Of a stretch of 64,000 nt of DNA, positions 15,366-24,514 are shown piece after piece. Position 1 is the stretch's first letter, and each line of letters begins with the position of its first letter. The notes under the pieces are model-generated. The model saw only the letters and a list, made by a program, of their open reading frames with translations. It did not search any database and was not told where the DNA came from. This stretch comes from Gammaproteobacteria bacterium (GTDB lineage: Bacteria > Pseudomonadota > Gammaproteobacteria > Pseudomonadales > Azotimanducaceae), in NCBI GenBank assembly GCA_028821405.1, contig JAPPGK010000030.1:24411-88410 (forward strand), given 5' to 3'. The translations under genes and the position numbers were made by a program.

Positions 15366-16265
15366 TCAGCCCTCACGCGCGCATTCGTTGACGATCCCCA
15401 CGAACGACTCCGCGGCCAGGGAGAGGTGGGAACTGCGCCGTGTCAGCATGCCGTAGACGAGCGGCGTGGCGTATTCCGCAACCGGAATCCTACGCACGCG
15501 GTCCGTTGCCGAGACGCAGATCTCCGGAACGAACGCGATGCCGACGCCTTCCGCCACGTAGCGCTTGATCTCGCCCCACCCGTCGACTTCGGCCACCCGA
15601 TTCGGCAGTTGGCCATACTGCTCGCCGCGGTGACTGACCGAGTCGACAAGACGCGGCGTGACCGCGGGATACATCGCAGCCTCGGCAATCGATACCGAAC
15701 GTTCGCCGGCCAGCGGATGGGTTTGCGGCGCGATCAACACCATTTTCGAGGAGAACACCGGCTGGAAATCGAGATCGAGTTGCGGCACGTCGACCGCCGA
15801 GAAGGCGATGTCGACTTCGAAATCCCGCAGCCGCCGGACCCTTTCTCGATCACTGACCACCGCCACGTTGACGACGCCGCGCGGATGCTGCTCGTGAAAA
15901 CGGTACAGGTACTCGGGCAGTACGCTTTCCGCCGTCGTGGGACCCACGGCAATGTCCAATTCGCCGGTCGCCTCTCCCCGATGCTGGTCCGCGAACGTGC
16001 CCGGCAGACGATCCACGCGCGCCAGCAGCGGCATCACCATCTCGTAGAGTTCCTGGCCTGCGGAGGACAGCATCAGACGCGGGCCCTTGCGGTTCAGGAG
16101 CGTCGCACCAAGCTCCCGCTCGAGGTTCCTTACCTGCTGCGAAACCGCAGGCTGGCTCGACGAAAGGTGTTTCGCTGCCCGGGTCACCGAGCCGAGGCGG
16201 ACAACTTGGCAAAACGCCCGGAGCTGTTTCAGCCGGTTTCCCCTGTGCTCGTGCAACGGGCCCAT
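15366..16265 (-). CDS. LysR family transcriptional regulator
   Basis: 299 residues if started at ATG 16265; a GTG at 16310 would add fifteen residues with no counterpart in the neighbouring LysR protein, whose HTH begins at the same distance from the Met. The helix-turn-helix reads LKQLRAFCQVVRLGSVTRAA, then SQPAVSQQVRNLERELGATL, then LSSAGQELYEMV. The effector-binding domain fills the rest. It is the first gene of a two-gene LysR unit and is preceded by about 330 bases with a copy of the 13.4-kb repeat and no other gene. Confidence 0.9.
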   Translation of the reverse strand: MGPLHEHRGNRLKQLRAFCQVVRLGSVTRAAKHLSSSQPAVSQQVRNLERELGATLLNRKGPRLMLSSAGQELYEMVMPLLARVDRLPGTFADQHRGEATGELDIAVGPTTAESVLPEYLYRFHEQHPRGVVNVAVVSDRERVRRLRDFEVDIAFSAVDVPQLDLDFQPVFSSKMVLIAPQTHPLAGERSVSIAEAAMYPAVTPRLVDSVSHRGEQYGQLPNRVAEVDGWGEIKRYVAEGVGIAFVPEICVSATDRVRRIPVAEYATPLVYGMLTRRSSHLSLAAESFVGIVNECAREG

Positions 16266-16371
16266 CTCCACTGCAAGCCTTGCTCCGAACGCCGAGCCGA
16301 CACATGCCACGCGGCTGTAACGTGACCTCGAGCGTCGCCGCGCCAGGAGCTACGGACGAATAGTGCCAACC

Positions 16372-16510
16372 ATCACTACCACTCCGCGTCTATGCGGTTG
16401 GTCATCCGGATTGCCGGACACGCCTGCGACCGACCTCGACGCTCGAACGCGGTTCGAATCTGCCACTACCCTACACTCATCAACGACCCGGGGCGATGGG
16501 CGATCATCGA
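16372..16510. repeat. direct repeat, copy B (partner at 13396-13545)
   Basis: A degenerate copy of the sequence around and upstream of the coiled-coil gene start. Here it has no attached reading frame. Otherwise the spacer 16266-16600 shows only a small GCGGGAC/GTCCCGC inverted repeat near 16580-16600, without a U-tract. Confidence 0.65.
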
Positions 16511-16600
16511 CCACGAACGGCCGCACGGTGTGCCGCCACCGCGAATCTCCATCGCATTGCCAGCGGCTGACGGGTGGCTCGCGCGGGACAAGTCCCGCCC

Positions 16601-19600
16601 CTACGGCTCGGGCTTGGCGTAGCCGTAGACCTTGTCGTCGATGTGGTCGGGGACGTAGAACCTGCCGTCGAAGAACGCGATGCCTTCAGGCGAGGCGTTG
16701 TCGAAGTCCAGGACGAACTCGAGCGCGGTGTCTCGATCTCCGGATGTCTCGTAGACGTAGACGCGGTCATCGGTGTTGTCGACCACGTACAGGCGGTCCT
16801 CGGCGAACTCCAGGGCCCACGGGGTGTCGTTGGCTCGCCAAAGGTTGAACTCCCGGGTTCTGGTCCGTAGGCCGGACATCGTGTAGGCGTAGACCCTGTC
16901 GTCGTTGAGATCGACGACGTAGAGCCGGTTCTCACCGTAGGCGATCCCGTTCGGGCTGGTGTTGTTGGCGTGCAAGTCGAAATCGGCATCGGCATGGCGT
17001 TCGCCGGTCTTGCCGTATACGTAGACCTTGTCGTCCGCCCGGTCGACGACATAGAACCGGTCATCCGCGTACGCGATGGCTGTCGGGGTGCCGTTTTCGA
17101 CGTCGAGCGCGAAGTCGAGGTCGGGGTTGCGAGCCGAACTGGTTCGGTACGCATAGACCCTGTGGTCCGCCGAGTCGAGGACATGGAAGTGACCGTCGGT
17201 ATAGGCGACCCCCGTCGGGTTGCGGTTGTCCGCATCCAGGATGAAACCGCCGGTGGGGCCGCCGACGTCGACCGGTACCGCAACCTCCAGGGGAGAGGAA
17301 CAGTTGCGCACGTCGTATTCCTCGGCCAGTGGCCCGACACACGCGCCGTAGAGGTAGTAGCCCGATTTCGCCGGCGCCTCCACGTCCATCGTGGCCACAC
17401 GGGCGGCGCCTACCGCAAGGCCGTCGAAGTCGGCTGCGCCGAGTTCCTCGTCGTCCCGGTCGCCGATAAAGGTGTCCGGCGAGCGTCGAAAGCTCACCGT
17501 CGTCAGCCTCGACCTGCGGTGGCCGACGTTGCGTACGGTGACGCGTAGGGTGAAGGGCGCCCCCGCTTCGAATCCGCCAGCGCCCGCCGAGAACCACTCG
17601 ACGACGAGGTCAGGCCGGTCTGCCGGGTAGGCGAACACCCGATGCCGGTCCGCCACGTAGAACCGGTCGCCGACAACCTCGACGCCCTGGGCACGACCGT
17701 TGCCGCCGGCGAGTTCGAAATCCGCCCCGGCATCTCGCTCGCCGTTGCCCCGGTAGGCATAGACCTGGTCCTCGAAGATGTCCGTGACGTAGAACCGGTC
17801 GTTGCCGTGGGCGATCCCGCGCGGCGACAGGTTGTCGCCCACCAAGTCGAAGTCGGCGGCGGGAACGCGCTCGCCGGCCGTGGTGTAGACAAAGACCCTT
17901 CGACTTCCCCAGGCGTTGACCACGAAGAGCCTGCCGCCGGCGTGCGCAATGCCGAGCGGCTCCTGAACGACCGCGTGAAGATCGAAGCCCGCCTCGTCAA
18001 GGTGCTGCCCCGACAAATCGTAGGCGAACACCCGGCGCAAGCCGCCCGCCAGGATATCCAGGGCGTCGACGACGAAGAGCCTGTCCCCAGCGACGGTGAT
18101 GCCCTCCGCCGTGTGGGTCTCGGGGGCGAGAGCGAAGTCCCGTTCGGGGATGTGCCGCCCCGAGTCGTCGTAGACGTAGACCTTGTCGTCGCGCGCATCG
18201 GGCACGTAGAAGCTGCCGCCGTGGTGGGCAAGCCCGGAGGGTGCATCGTTGTCCTCCACCAGGTCGAAGTCGTGGATTCCCGCCGACGGGGTCTCCACGA
18301 TCCGCCCGGACCGGACCCTCCCGTCGACGATGACGCAGCCCCTCACGTCCCGGCACGTGTACCGGTACTCGCCCGCCTCGACATAGCCGCCTCGTTCGAA
18401 GTCGATGCGCACGATGCCGCTCACCACCGATACGACCGCGCCGCGAACCACGTCCGGCGCCGACCCGTCCGTCGGCATCGTCGCCACGATCGCCGTCAGG
18501 TCGTAGGTGAGCCCGTCGGGGCCGCGCCGAGACGGTACCAGGAGCCGCCAAGCGAAATCGGCCGTGCCGTCGCAAGAGACCAGGCGACCCGAAATGCGCG
18601 ACTCGAAGGTCAGTTCGGTCGTGCAGGCGCCGCCATCCTCGCCCTCAAGCTCGATGGACGCCGTTGCGCGGCCGGTCCTCGTGTACGAATAGCTCCCTTG
18701 GGTCGCCTGCCCGTCCTTCGTCTCCCGATAGCGGCCGATGGCGGAAACGTCGATGTAGGGGTTCCCGTCGCCCTGGACGATCCGCTTGCCGACAAAGCGA
18801 TCACCGAACGCCGAGGCGTTGGCCGGGGCGAAGTTCGTGGGCACGCTGGACAGGTTGGTCAGATGGCCCGTTGGGCTCTCCAGCAGATTCATGACCACGA
18901 GCGGTGCGTCCGAGTCGACCCTCAACCGCCATTTGCCCGTACCGTCGCCCAAACTGCCCTCGAGGGCCTCGCTGCCGGCTTCGAGATCCTCCGCATCCAA
19001 CATCACGGTCTGCCCGGCCGCAATCGACAGCCTGACACCGGATCCCGGTGACGCGCCGAGGTCGTCCATGCCCGTGACCAACACCTCGGCCGTGACCACG
19101 CCAAGGTTCTGGAGCCGCAGGCGGCTGGCCTGGTCATCGTCGCCGAAGGGCTCAAAGGTCGCGATTCGATAGCCGCCACCGATCCCGGCAACGGTTTCTT
19201 GCATCGGCGTCAGGAATTCGTCGTGGTCGGTGCGAACGAAGGACAGCACCTCGATGTCGAGGTCGCTTAAGAGACTCAACCGCCAGTCGCCGCTTCCCGC
19301 CCCGATGCCGGTCAGGCCCAGTTCGGCATTGCCGGTCTCGAGGTCGGCGGTATTGAACAGCACCGCCTGGTTCGCACCGACCGTCAGCGTGAAAGGCTCG
19401 TGGTCCGCACCCGATGCGTCGGCTGCGTCGATGGTCACTGTCCCGGACGTGTCCGATCGGTTGACAACGCGGACCACGCCTTGGCGTCGGGACCCGTCGG
19501 ACGTGCCCGGAAAGAGCGGCGCCGAGTGCGGTTCGGGCTCGGCGACGGACGATGGCACGGAGACGAGATTCGCGTATTCGCCCGTTAGGTTCTCCACCAG

Positions 19601-20347
19601 GTTCATCACCCTGATCGGACCGTCGGCGTCTACGAACAGCCGCCACTTGCCCGACCCGTCGCCCAAAACGCCTTCGAACGTGCTGCCGCGTTCCAGGCGG
19701 CTGGCGCTTATTTTTCGAGAAGCCCGGCCCGCAACCGGCACGACGACCTCGCCCGAGGCATTCCCCTGGTCGTCGACTCCGGTGATCGTGACGGCCACCG
19801 GGTCCGAACCGGCATTGACGAGACGCAGGCGGCTCGCCGCCTCGAATTCATCGCCGGGGTTGAAGAAGCCCACGCGATATCGGTCGTCGCCGTCGATGCC
19901 CACGACCTCGTGCACCGAGGCGACGAACCCATCGCCGGTGCGGGTGTAGGCGAGCACCTCGATGTCCAGGTCGCTCGCGAGTTCCAGACGCCAGTCGCCT
20001 CGACCGGATCCGGTGCCGGGTGTCAGCCCCTTCGCCGCGTTGCCGGTCTCCAAGTCCTCGGAGTTGAAATGGAGAACCTCGTGGGCACCTATGGAGAGCT
20101 CGCGCGGGCCGATCCTGTCGCCAGAGTCGTCGATCGCGTAGAGCCGTATCGAACCCGACCGGGAGGAGTGGTTGATGATGCGGACGAGGCCCTGGCGCTC
20201 GCGATCCGATGCCGCAGGGAACAACGGCACGTCGTGGTTGGCGCCGAGAGGCAACGCAATGCCGGCAACCAATCCCGTGGTCAACCCGCCGCGAAGCCGG
20301 CGGAGCATGCTGCCGTATCGACGAGGGCAAATCACGCCGATGGACAT
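16601..20347 (-). CDS. large secreted repeat protein with beta-propellers and a CARDB domain
   Basis: 1248 residues from ATG 20347; ATG 20308 would also leave a signal-peptide-like segment (LTTGLVAGIALPLGA). The N-terminal third has four modules, each opening with PLFP or a variant, then QGLVRIINHSSRSG or similar, and GDWRLEL..DLDIEVL. A middle domain (about 520-690) contains two disulphide-candidate cysteine pairs. Then come runs of about 50-residue units with FYVxDxxDDKVYVY and GIAY, typical of NHL/6-bladed propellers, interrupted at about 945-1045 by a CARDB-like domain (PDLVVEWFSAG, FTLRVTVRNVG). It is presumably extracellular and carries no enzyme motif. The TonB receptor gene upstream shares the opening residues MSIGV. 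Confidence 0.85.
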   Translation of the reverse strand: MSIGVICPRRYGSMLRRLRGGLTTGLVAGIALPLGANHDVPLFPAASDRERQGLVRIINHSSRSGSIRLYAIDDSGDRIGPRELSIGAHEVLHFNSEDLETGNAAKGLTPGTGSGRGDWRLELASDLDIEVLAYTRTGDGFVASVHEVVGIDGDDRYRVGFFNPGDEFEAASRLRLVNAGSDPVAVTITGVDDQGNASGEVVVPVAGRASRKISASRLERGSTFEGVLGDGSGKWRLFVDADGPIRVMNLVENLTGEYANLVSVPSSVAEPEPHSAPLFPGTSDGSRRQGVVRVVNRSDTSGTVTIDAADASGADHEPFTLTVGANQAVLFNTADLETGNAELGLTGIGAGSGDWRLSLLSDLDIEVLSFVRTDHDEFLTPMQETVAGIGGGYRIATFEPFGDDDQASRLRLQNLGVVTAEVLVTGMDDLGASPGSGVRLSIAAGQTVMLDAEDLEAGSEALEGSLGDGTGKWRLRVDSDAPLVVMNLLESPTGHLTNLSSVPTNFAPANASAFGDRFVGKRIVQGDGNPYIDVSAIGRYRETKDGQATQGSYSYTRTGRATASIELEGEDGGACTTELTFESRISGRLVSCDGTADFAWRLLVPSRRGPDGLTYDLTAIVATMPTDGSAPDVVRGAVVSVVSGIVRIDFERGGYVEAGEYRYTCRDVRGCVIVDGRVRSGRIVETPSAGIHDFDLVEDNDAPSGLAHHGGSFYVPDARDDKVYVYDDSGRHIPERDFALAPETHTAEGITVAGDRLFVVDALDILAGGLRRVFAYDLSGQHLDEAGFDLHAVVQEPLGIAHAGGRLFVVNAWGSRRVFVYTTAGERVPAADFDLVGDNLSPRGIAHGNDRFYVTDIFEDQVYAYRGNGERDAGADFELAGGNGRAQGVEVVGDRFYVADRHRVFAYPADRPDLVVEWFSAGAGGFEAGAPFTLRVTVRNVGHRRSRLTTVSFRRSPDTFIGDRDDEELGAADFDGLAVGAARVATMDVEAPAKSGYYLYGACVGPLAEEYDVRNCSSPLEVAVPVDVGGPTGGFILDADNRNPTGVAYTDGHFHVLDSADHRVYAYRTSSARNPDLDFALDVENGTPTAIAYADDRFYVVDRADDKVYVYGKTGERHADADFDLHANNTSPNGIAYGENRLYVVDLNDDRVYAYTMSGLRTRTREFNLWRANDTPWALEFAEDRLYVVDNTDDRVYVYETSGDRDTALEFVLDFDNASPEGIAFFDGRFYVPDHIDDKVYGYAKPEP

Positions 20348-20360
20348 TAGCACGTCCCGC

Positions 20361-20801
20361 GTGGGATTCACGGGAGCATCAGGGTTAGGAGAGTGCCGCT
20401 GCTTGGTGTGGGATGGATTCGTGTGTGTCCGGATTTGGGTGCGTCCGGATATGAGGGCGCGTGGGATTCACGGGAGCATCAGAGGTGGGAGAGTGCCGCC
20501 GCTTCGTGTGGGATGGATTCGTGTGTGTCCGGATCTGGGGTGCGGATTTGGGGTGCGTGTCCGGATTTGGGGTGCGTCCGGATATGGGGGCGGGGATTCA
20601 CGGGAGCATCAGGGTGGGAAAGCGCCGCCGCTTCGTGTGGGATGGATTCGTGTGTGTCCGGATTTGGGTGGGATTTGGGTGCGTCCGGATATGGGGCGCG
20701 TGGGATTCACGGGAGCATCAGGGGTGGGAGAGTGCCGCCGCTTCGTGTGGGATGGATTCGTGTGTGTCCGGATTTGGGGTGCCTTCCGGATTTGGGGTGC
20801 T
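20361..20801. repeat. tandem repeat of 100-130 bp units, four copies (TGTGTCCG family cluster 2)
   Basis: Units begin at 20361, 20461, about 20593 and 20700, each with GTGGGATTCACGGGAGCATC, then CCGCCGCTTCGTGTGGGATG, then GATTCGTGTGTGTCCGGATT and one to three extra GTCCGGATTTGGGG or GTCCGGATATG pieces. The array fills the whole spacer between the TonB receptor stop and the next start. Confidence 0.9.
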
Positions 20802-20802
20802 T

Positions 20803-22875
20803 CTATCGGAGGCGGACTCCCAGCCGGAGGCGCACCGTTCGCGGCTCCAAGGGATGGAAATGCGTGTCGAGCACCCCGTCTGCGGGTTCTCCCGGGAGCC
20901 GGGAGTGATAGGAGTAGGCGATGTCGTCGTCGCTGGAGTCGAACAGGTTGAACACGTCGACGCCGAATTCGGCGCGACGGCCGTGCCAGCCGATTCCCGC
21001 ATGCGAGAGCCAGGACGGGTCGGAACGGATGCTGCCGTCATCGCTCAGCGGCGCTTCGCCCAGAAAACGCGCATTCACGCTCACGTGGAAGCCCCTTCCC
21101 AACAGCGCGTTCACGCCGACGTTACCGGTCGCACCCACGGCACCGGCCACTTCATCCCCCGTCTCCAGTTCCGCGTTGCTGCGGGCGAAAGCCGCGTTGA
21201 CGGTCAGCCAATCCCGCGCCTGCCAGAAGCCGGCCATCTCCAGCCCCCGGCGCACAGATCCGTCGCTGGGTTCGGTGCTCCCCGCGTCACCGACGTAGAC
21301 CAACTCGGAGTCCAGTCTCAGGTGGAAGCCGACCAGCGTCGCGTTGAACGACGCCGTCGGTTCGAACCGTAGCCCGATTTCCGCGCCCTCGCTGGACGAG
21401 AGCAAGTCCACGCCGCCGATGCCAGCCGCGGCACCATCCGTGTCAGGGCCCACGCGAGCATCGTTGGAGTGAAACCCTCGGCCCCAGTTCGCATACGCTT
21501 CGAGCCCGTCCAGGATGCGGTACGCCACACCGAACTTGGGACTCGTGAGGCTGTCGTCGCCGGCGACACGATACGCCTCGCCGAGACCAGTCGCCTCCCA
21601 GTCGTAGTAATCCGCACGAAGCCCCAGCGTGGCCCGGACCCGGTCCGTGGCATACACGCTCAGTTCGCCGTAAGCGCCAACGGAGTCTTCCTCAAGGCGG
21701 TCCTGCCTCAGGACGCGGTGTCGCACCCTCGCCTGGGTGCCGTAGAGCCCCACCTCGTGGATGTCGTCCCGGCGCGCCTCGACACCCCAACGCAATAGGA
21801 CGGGTTGCCCGGCGAGCCGAATGTTCCGCTCCGCCCCAACCCAGGCGCCGCTCATCGTGCGACGGTCGCGCTGCTCGAATTCATCGCCGAGCACGGGGTC
21901 GTCGAGTTGGTAGGTGAAATTCGAGAACAAGGTCAAATCGTAGTCGAGCCGATACGCCCCGGCGCGCCAACCCTCGCCCTCGAGCCGCGCGACGACACCG
22001 AGGCGGCCCGTGTCGCCGCCGAGGTCGGGATCAATGTATCCCGTGCGGGGCACCAAGCCCGCACGCACGACACGCCGAGGAATCTGGTCGGTCGCATTCC
22101 ACCGTCCGGTGTACCCGTGCAGCGCTACATGCGCCCGAGTCGATCCGAACCATAGCCCGTAGCCCAGGAAGAACTTGGACTGCGCGAGATCTTCGTCGAG
22201 CCGCCAAGGTCCTCGGTATAGGGTCTTGTCGACGGCGCCGGTCAGCACGCCGTCGCCGATGTCGGTACTCCCCCCCGCGACACCCCGGACGTAGCCGTGT
22301 TGGCCCAGCGCAAGCTCGGCAAAGGGCTCGGGAAGGCGTTCGTAGTAGGAGAAGTCGACGCTGCCAGCCGACGAAAAGTCGCCTTTCTCGGCATGGTGGA
22401 CGCCCTTGCGGTACACCGCCGTCTGCACGAGTTCGGGGATGATGAAGTTGAGATCGAGATAGCCCTGTCCATGGCCATGGGAGCGCATGTTGATGGGTAC
22501 GCCGTCCAGGTGGACAGCGAAGTCGGTGCCGTGGTCGAGGTTGAATCCACGCAGAAAGTACTGGTTTGCCTTGCCCGTTCCGGAGTGCTGGGTGGCGACC
22601 ATGCCCGGCACGGCCTCGACCAGCTCGCCGACGCGCAGCAACGGCGGCAGGTGATAGTCCGCGTAGCCGACGACGCCTTCCGAGGCCGATGTCGCAGCGC
22701 CGATGTGGTGCTGGGCGCGGCCGTAGACGATGATCTCTTCGTGGATTTGGGGTTGGGCACGATCGTCGTCGTGCCCGGCGTCCGACTCGCCGAACCCGGG
22801 GATGGCAAGCAGCCCCAAGGAAACCGGCAATAGCCACTCCCAATGGCAGCGGGGGCTCTTAACCCCTATGGACAT
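20803..22875 (-). CDS. TonB-dependent outer-membrane receptor
   Basis: 690 residues from ATG 22875. A basic start and hydrophobic stretch (PVSLGLLAIPGFG) form a signal peptide. A His/Asp-rich segment (AGHDDDRAQPQIH) leads to a TonB box EEIIVYGRA, then a plug domain (VGELVEAVPGMVATQHSG, then KANQYFLRGFNLDHGTDFAV) and a long barrel of alternating strands to the C-terminus. The plug belongs to the branch with GFNLDHGTD...HGHGQGY. Members import metals or small organic ligands, and the ligand is not evident here. The barrel ends LRLGVRLR, without the usual final aromatic. It stands upstream of the propeller protein on the same strand. Confidence 0.93.
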   Translation of the reverse strand: MSIGVKSPRCHWEWLLPVSLGLLAIPGFGESDAGHDDDRAQPQIHEEIIVYGRAQHHIGAATSASEGVVGYADYHLPPLLRVGELVEAVPGMVATQHSGTGKANQYFLRGFNLDHGTDFAVHLDGVPINMRSHGHGQGYLDLNFIIPELVQTAVYRKGVHHAEKGDFSSAGSVDFSYYERLPEPFAELALGQHGYVRGVAGGSTDIGDGVLTGAVDKTLYRGPWRLDEDLAQSKFFLGYGLWFGSTRAHVALHGYTGRWNATDQIPRRVVRAGLVPRTGYIDPDLGGDTGRLGVVARLEGEGWRAGAYRLDYDLTLFSNFTYQLDDPVLGDEFEQRDRRTMSGAWVGAERNIRLAGQPVLLRWGVEARRDDIHEVGLYGTQARVRHRVLRQDRLEEDSVGAYGELSVYATDRVRATLGLRADYYDWEATGLGEAYRVAGDDSLTSPKFGVAYRILDGLEAYANWGRGFHSNDARVGPDTDGAAAGIGGVDLLSSSEGAEIGLRFEPTASFNATLVGFHLRLDSELVYVGDAGSTEPSDGSVRRGLEMAGFWQARDWLTVNAAFARSNAELETGDEVAGAVGATGNVGVNALLGRGFHVSVNARFLGEAPLSDDGSIRSDPSWLSHAGIGWHGRRAEFGVDVFNLFDSSDDDIAYSYHSRLPGEPADGVLDTHFHPLEPRTVRLRLGVRLR

Positions 22876-23176
22876 CAGCGTTCTGTCCCCGGTCGAGCAG
22901 GTGTCCCTGAGCATCAACGCCAGCATGGCTTCCTCGGTCCACGACCGCGCCCAAGGCGACGCCGTGGTTCTCGCCGAACGTCGTGAGCGTGAGGGCCTCC
23001 TCCGAATGTGTTGCCCGCCATTGCACTAGCTTAACAGCGCTGGCAACGACCTAGGGCTCTTGGGGCTCTTGGGGTGGGTGGATGGAACCGCCAAAGCTCG
23101 GCTCGTGGGCCGCCATGTCGGCAGTCTATTCTCCGGTTGGCTACAAGCCCTAGTACGAGCAAGCGTGAGACCTATG
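22876..23176. other. spacer without recognisable feature
   Basis: Upstream of the receptor gene and up to the Rpn-like fragment I find no conserved frame, array or hairpin with a U-tract. The first 120 bases should hold the receptor promoter, but no convincing boxes or Fur-type palindrome are visible. Confidence 0.4.
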
Positions 23177-23400
23177 ATCGTGATCACAAACGTCGCGATG
23201 CACCACGCGGTTCGTGCCGAGCATGTCCGCGAGGTCGAGGCAGTAGTGCGCCAGACGGTGCAGCGAGAACCGGCGCGAGTCGGTCTGCTCCTCCAGCGCG
23301 AACGCGACCGCCTCGCGGCGACCGTCGGCCCACTCGACGAGCAGCGGGGGTGTCCAGCGCCCGGAAGCGGCCTCCCAGGCGCTCCTACAGCATTCTCCAG
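23177..23400 (-). pseudogene. fragment of an Rpn-family (PD-(D/E)XK transposase-like) gene
   Basis: Read on the minus strand with one frame change it gives ERLGGRFRALDTP, then LLVEWADGRREAVAFALEEQ, then SRRFSLHRLAHYCLDLADML, which is the conserved N-terminal region of Rpn-type recombination-promoting nucleases. An extra C in the run after ACC shifts the frame before LLVEW, and a TAG stands just before ERLGG. Both ends are truncated. Further pieces of such genes lie at 26.5, 28.0, 30.4 and 38.1 kb. Confidence 0.7.
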
Positions 23401-23466
23401 GATCTGCCGCGTGACCCTACGGGTTGCACGGTGAGACGGCAAGGCGAGCTGGGGGGCAATCCGGCT

Positions 23467-24261
23467 CTAGAACTTCGAGATCACGTCGACACGGGTATCG
23501 GGATTGGCGTCGTCACCCGGATCGTGAAAGAACCCTGCCGTTACGTTTACTGAAACCGCCGGACTTGCTTCGCCCACGCATGCGATGACGTGATTGTCCC
23601 GGTCAACATCACCGAGGATGAGTGGGTGCACGCGGCCACCGTTCTCAAGCACGACCGAGATGGCTGTGCGTTGGGCCTCGGCAAGATCGGCACCCCGAGG
23701 GCCCGTGACCCCGCCCTCCCAAGTCAACAGGACGGCCTGTGCGGTTGCTTCGGGACACTCCTCGTCAAGCCCTGGCGCACCGGGTGCAAACCGCTCGGCA
23801 AACACGAGACTGGGACCGGCCGAGAGGGCGGTGACCGCATCGGTTCTCAAACCCGCCAGCGCGTTTCCGTGGACATCCCTGAGTCGACCCACGACCTCGA
23901 CGCCGAGCGGCGGCGAATCGGCGGAACCGAACGGCCCGATGAGAAGGACGGTACGGCGTTCGAGCGGCTCCCTGGCGGGCCGAAGCGTCGCGCACAGAGG
24001 CGTCAGGGTGTCTCCGGAGCTGGTTTCCACGGCGAACGCATCTGGCGAGACCGTGTCGATGTCTAGCTGTGCCGAAAAGACAACCGGCATTCCATCGTGA
24101 CCGCCGACAGGCCGTCCACAGATGAGCGCCAGGGCGCCGGCGCGTTCCGGTAGCTGATCGAGTCCGTGGTAGGCGGACAGAATGCGCGCCTCGACCTTGC
24201 TGTCCTGTGCATTGGCAGCAACGGAACAGAAGAGCAAGGCGATGGTTGCCAGTGGTTTCAT
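23467..24261 (-). CDS. secreted protein of unknown function
   Basis: 264 residues with a clear signal peptide (MKPLATIALLFCSVAANAQ, cleavage after ANA). The mature part looks like a beta-rich, Ig-like exported protein: MPVVFSAQLDIDTVSPDAFAV, then FGSADSPPLGVEVVGRLRDVHGNAL, resembling Big/SbsA-type domains in which a predicted property is set against reference values. Six cysteines in the mature region could form disulphides. I do not recognise a specific family. It lies alone between the Rpn-like fragment and the 623-residue exported protein, all on the minus strand; no operon spacing links them. Confidence 0.75.
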   Translation of the reverse strand: MKPLATIALLFCSVAANAQDSKVEARILSAYHGLDQLPERAGALALICGRPVGGHDGMPVVFSAQLDIDTVSPDAFAVETSSGDTLTPLCATLRPAREPLERRTVLLIGPFGSADSPPLGVEVVGRLRDVHGNALAGLRTDAVTALSAGPSLVFAERFAPGAPGLDEECPEATAQAVLLTWEGGVTGPRGADLAEAQRTAISVVLENGGRVHPLILGDVDRDNHVIACVGEASPAVSVNVTAGFFHDPGDDANPDTRVDVISKF

Positions 24262-24514
24262 TTGGAGGCCAGATCCCTTGCGGTGTGGGCGGACTGAGCT
24301 TAGCGTGGTCGGCTAGGGCGCGCACACGGCACGAGGCCCGTTGAGCGTTGACACGCCCGAGATGGCGGTCACTCTGCACCGAGTCGTTACGGCGGAGAAA
24401 CCCATGGACCGCACAAAGCTCTACCACAACCCCGGGTGAGGGACCCTATTGGTCGCTCCATGGGAGTTAGCGCTTACGAGTGTCGCTCCTACGGTTGTTG
24501 CCGGTACCGGGGTG

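Noticed and set aside
20172..21372. Glycine/tryptophan-rich plus-strand frames over the 20.4-kb repeats
   Set aside because: Translations of the tandem repeat itself (repeating FVWDGFVCVRIW); the minus-strand flanking genes explain both ends.
23060..23442. Intact frames of 124-138 residues in the Rpn fragment
   Set aside because: They run in the wrong frame relative to the conserved LLVEWADGRRE and HRLAHYCLDL segments, which need a frame change and are therefore a pseudogene.
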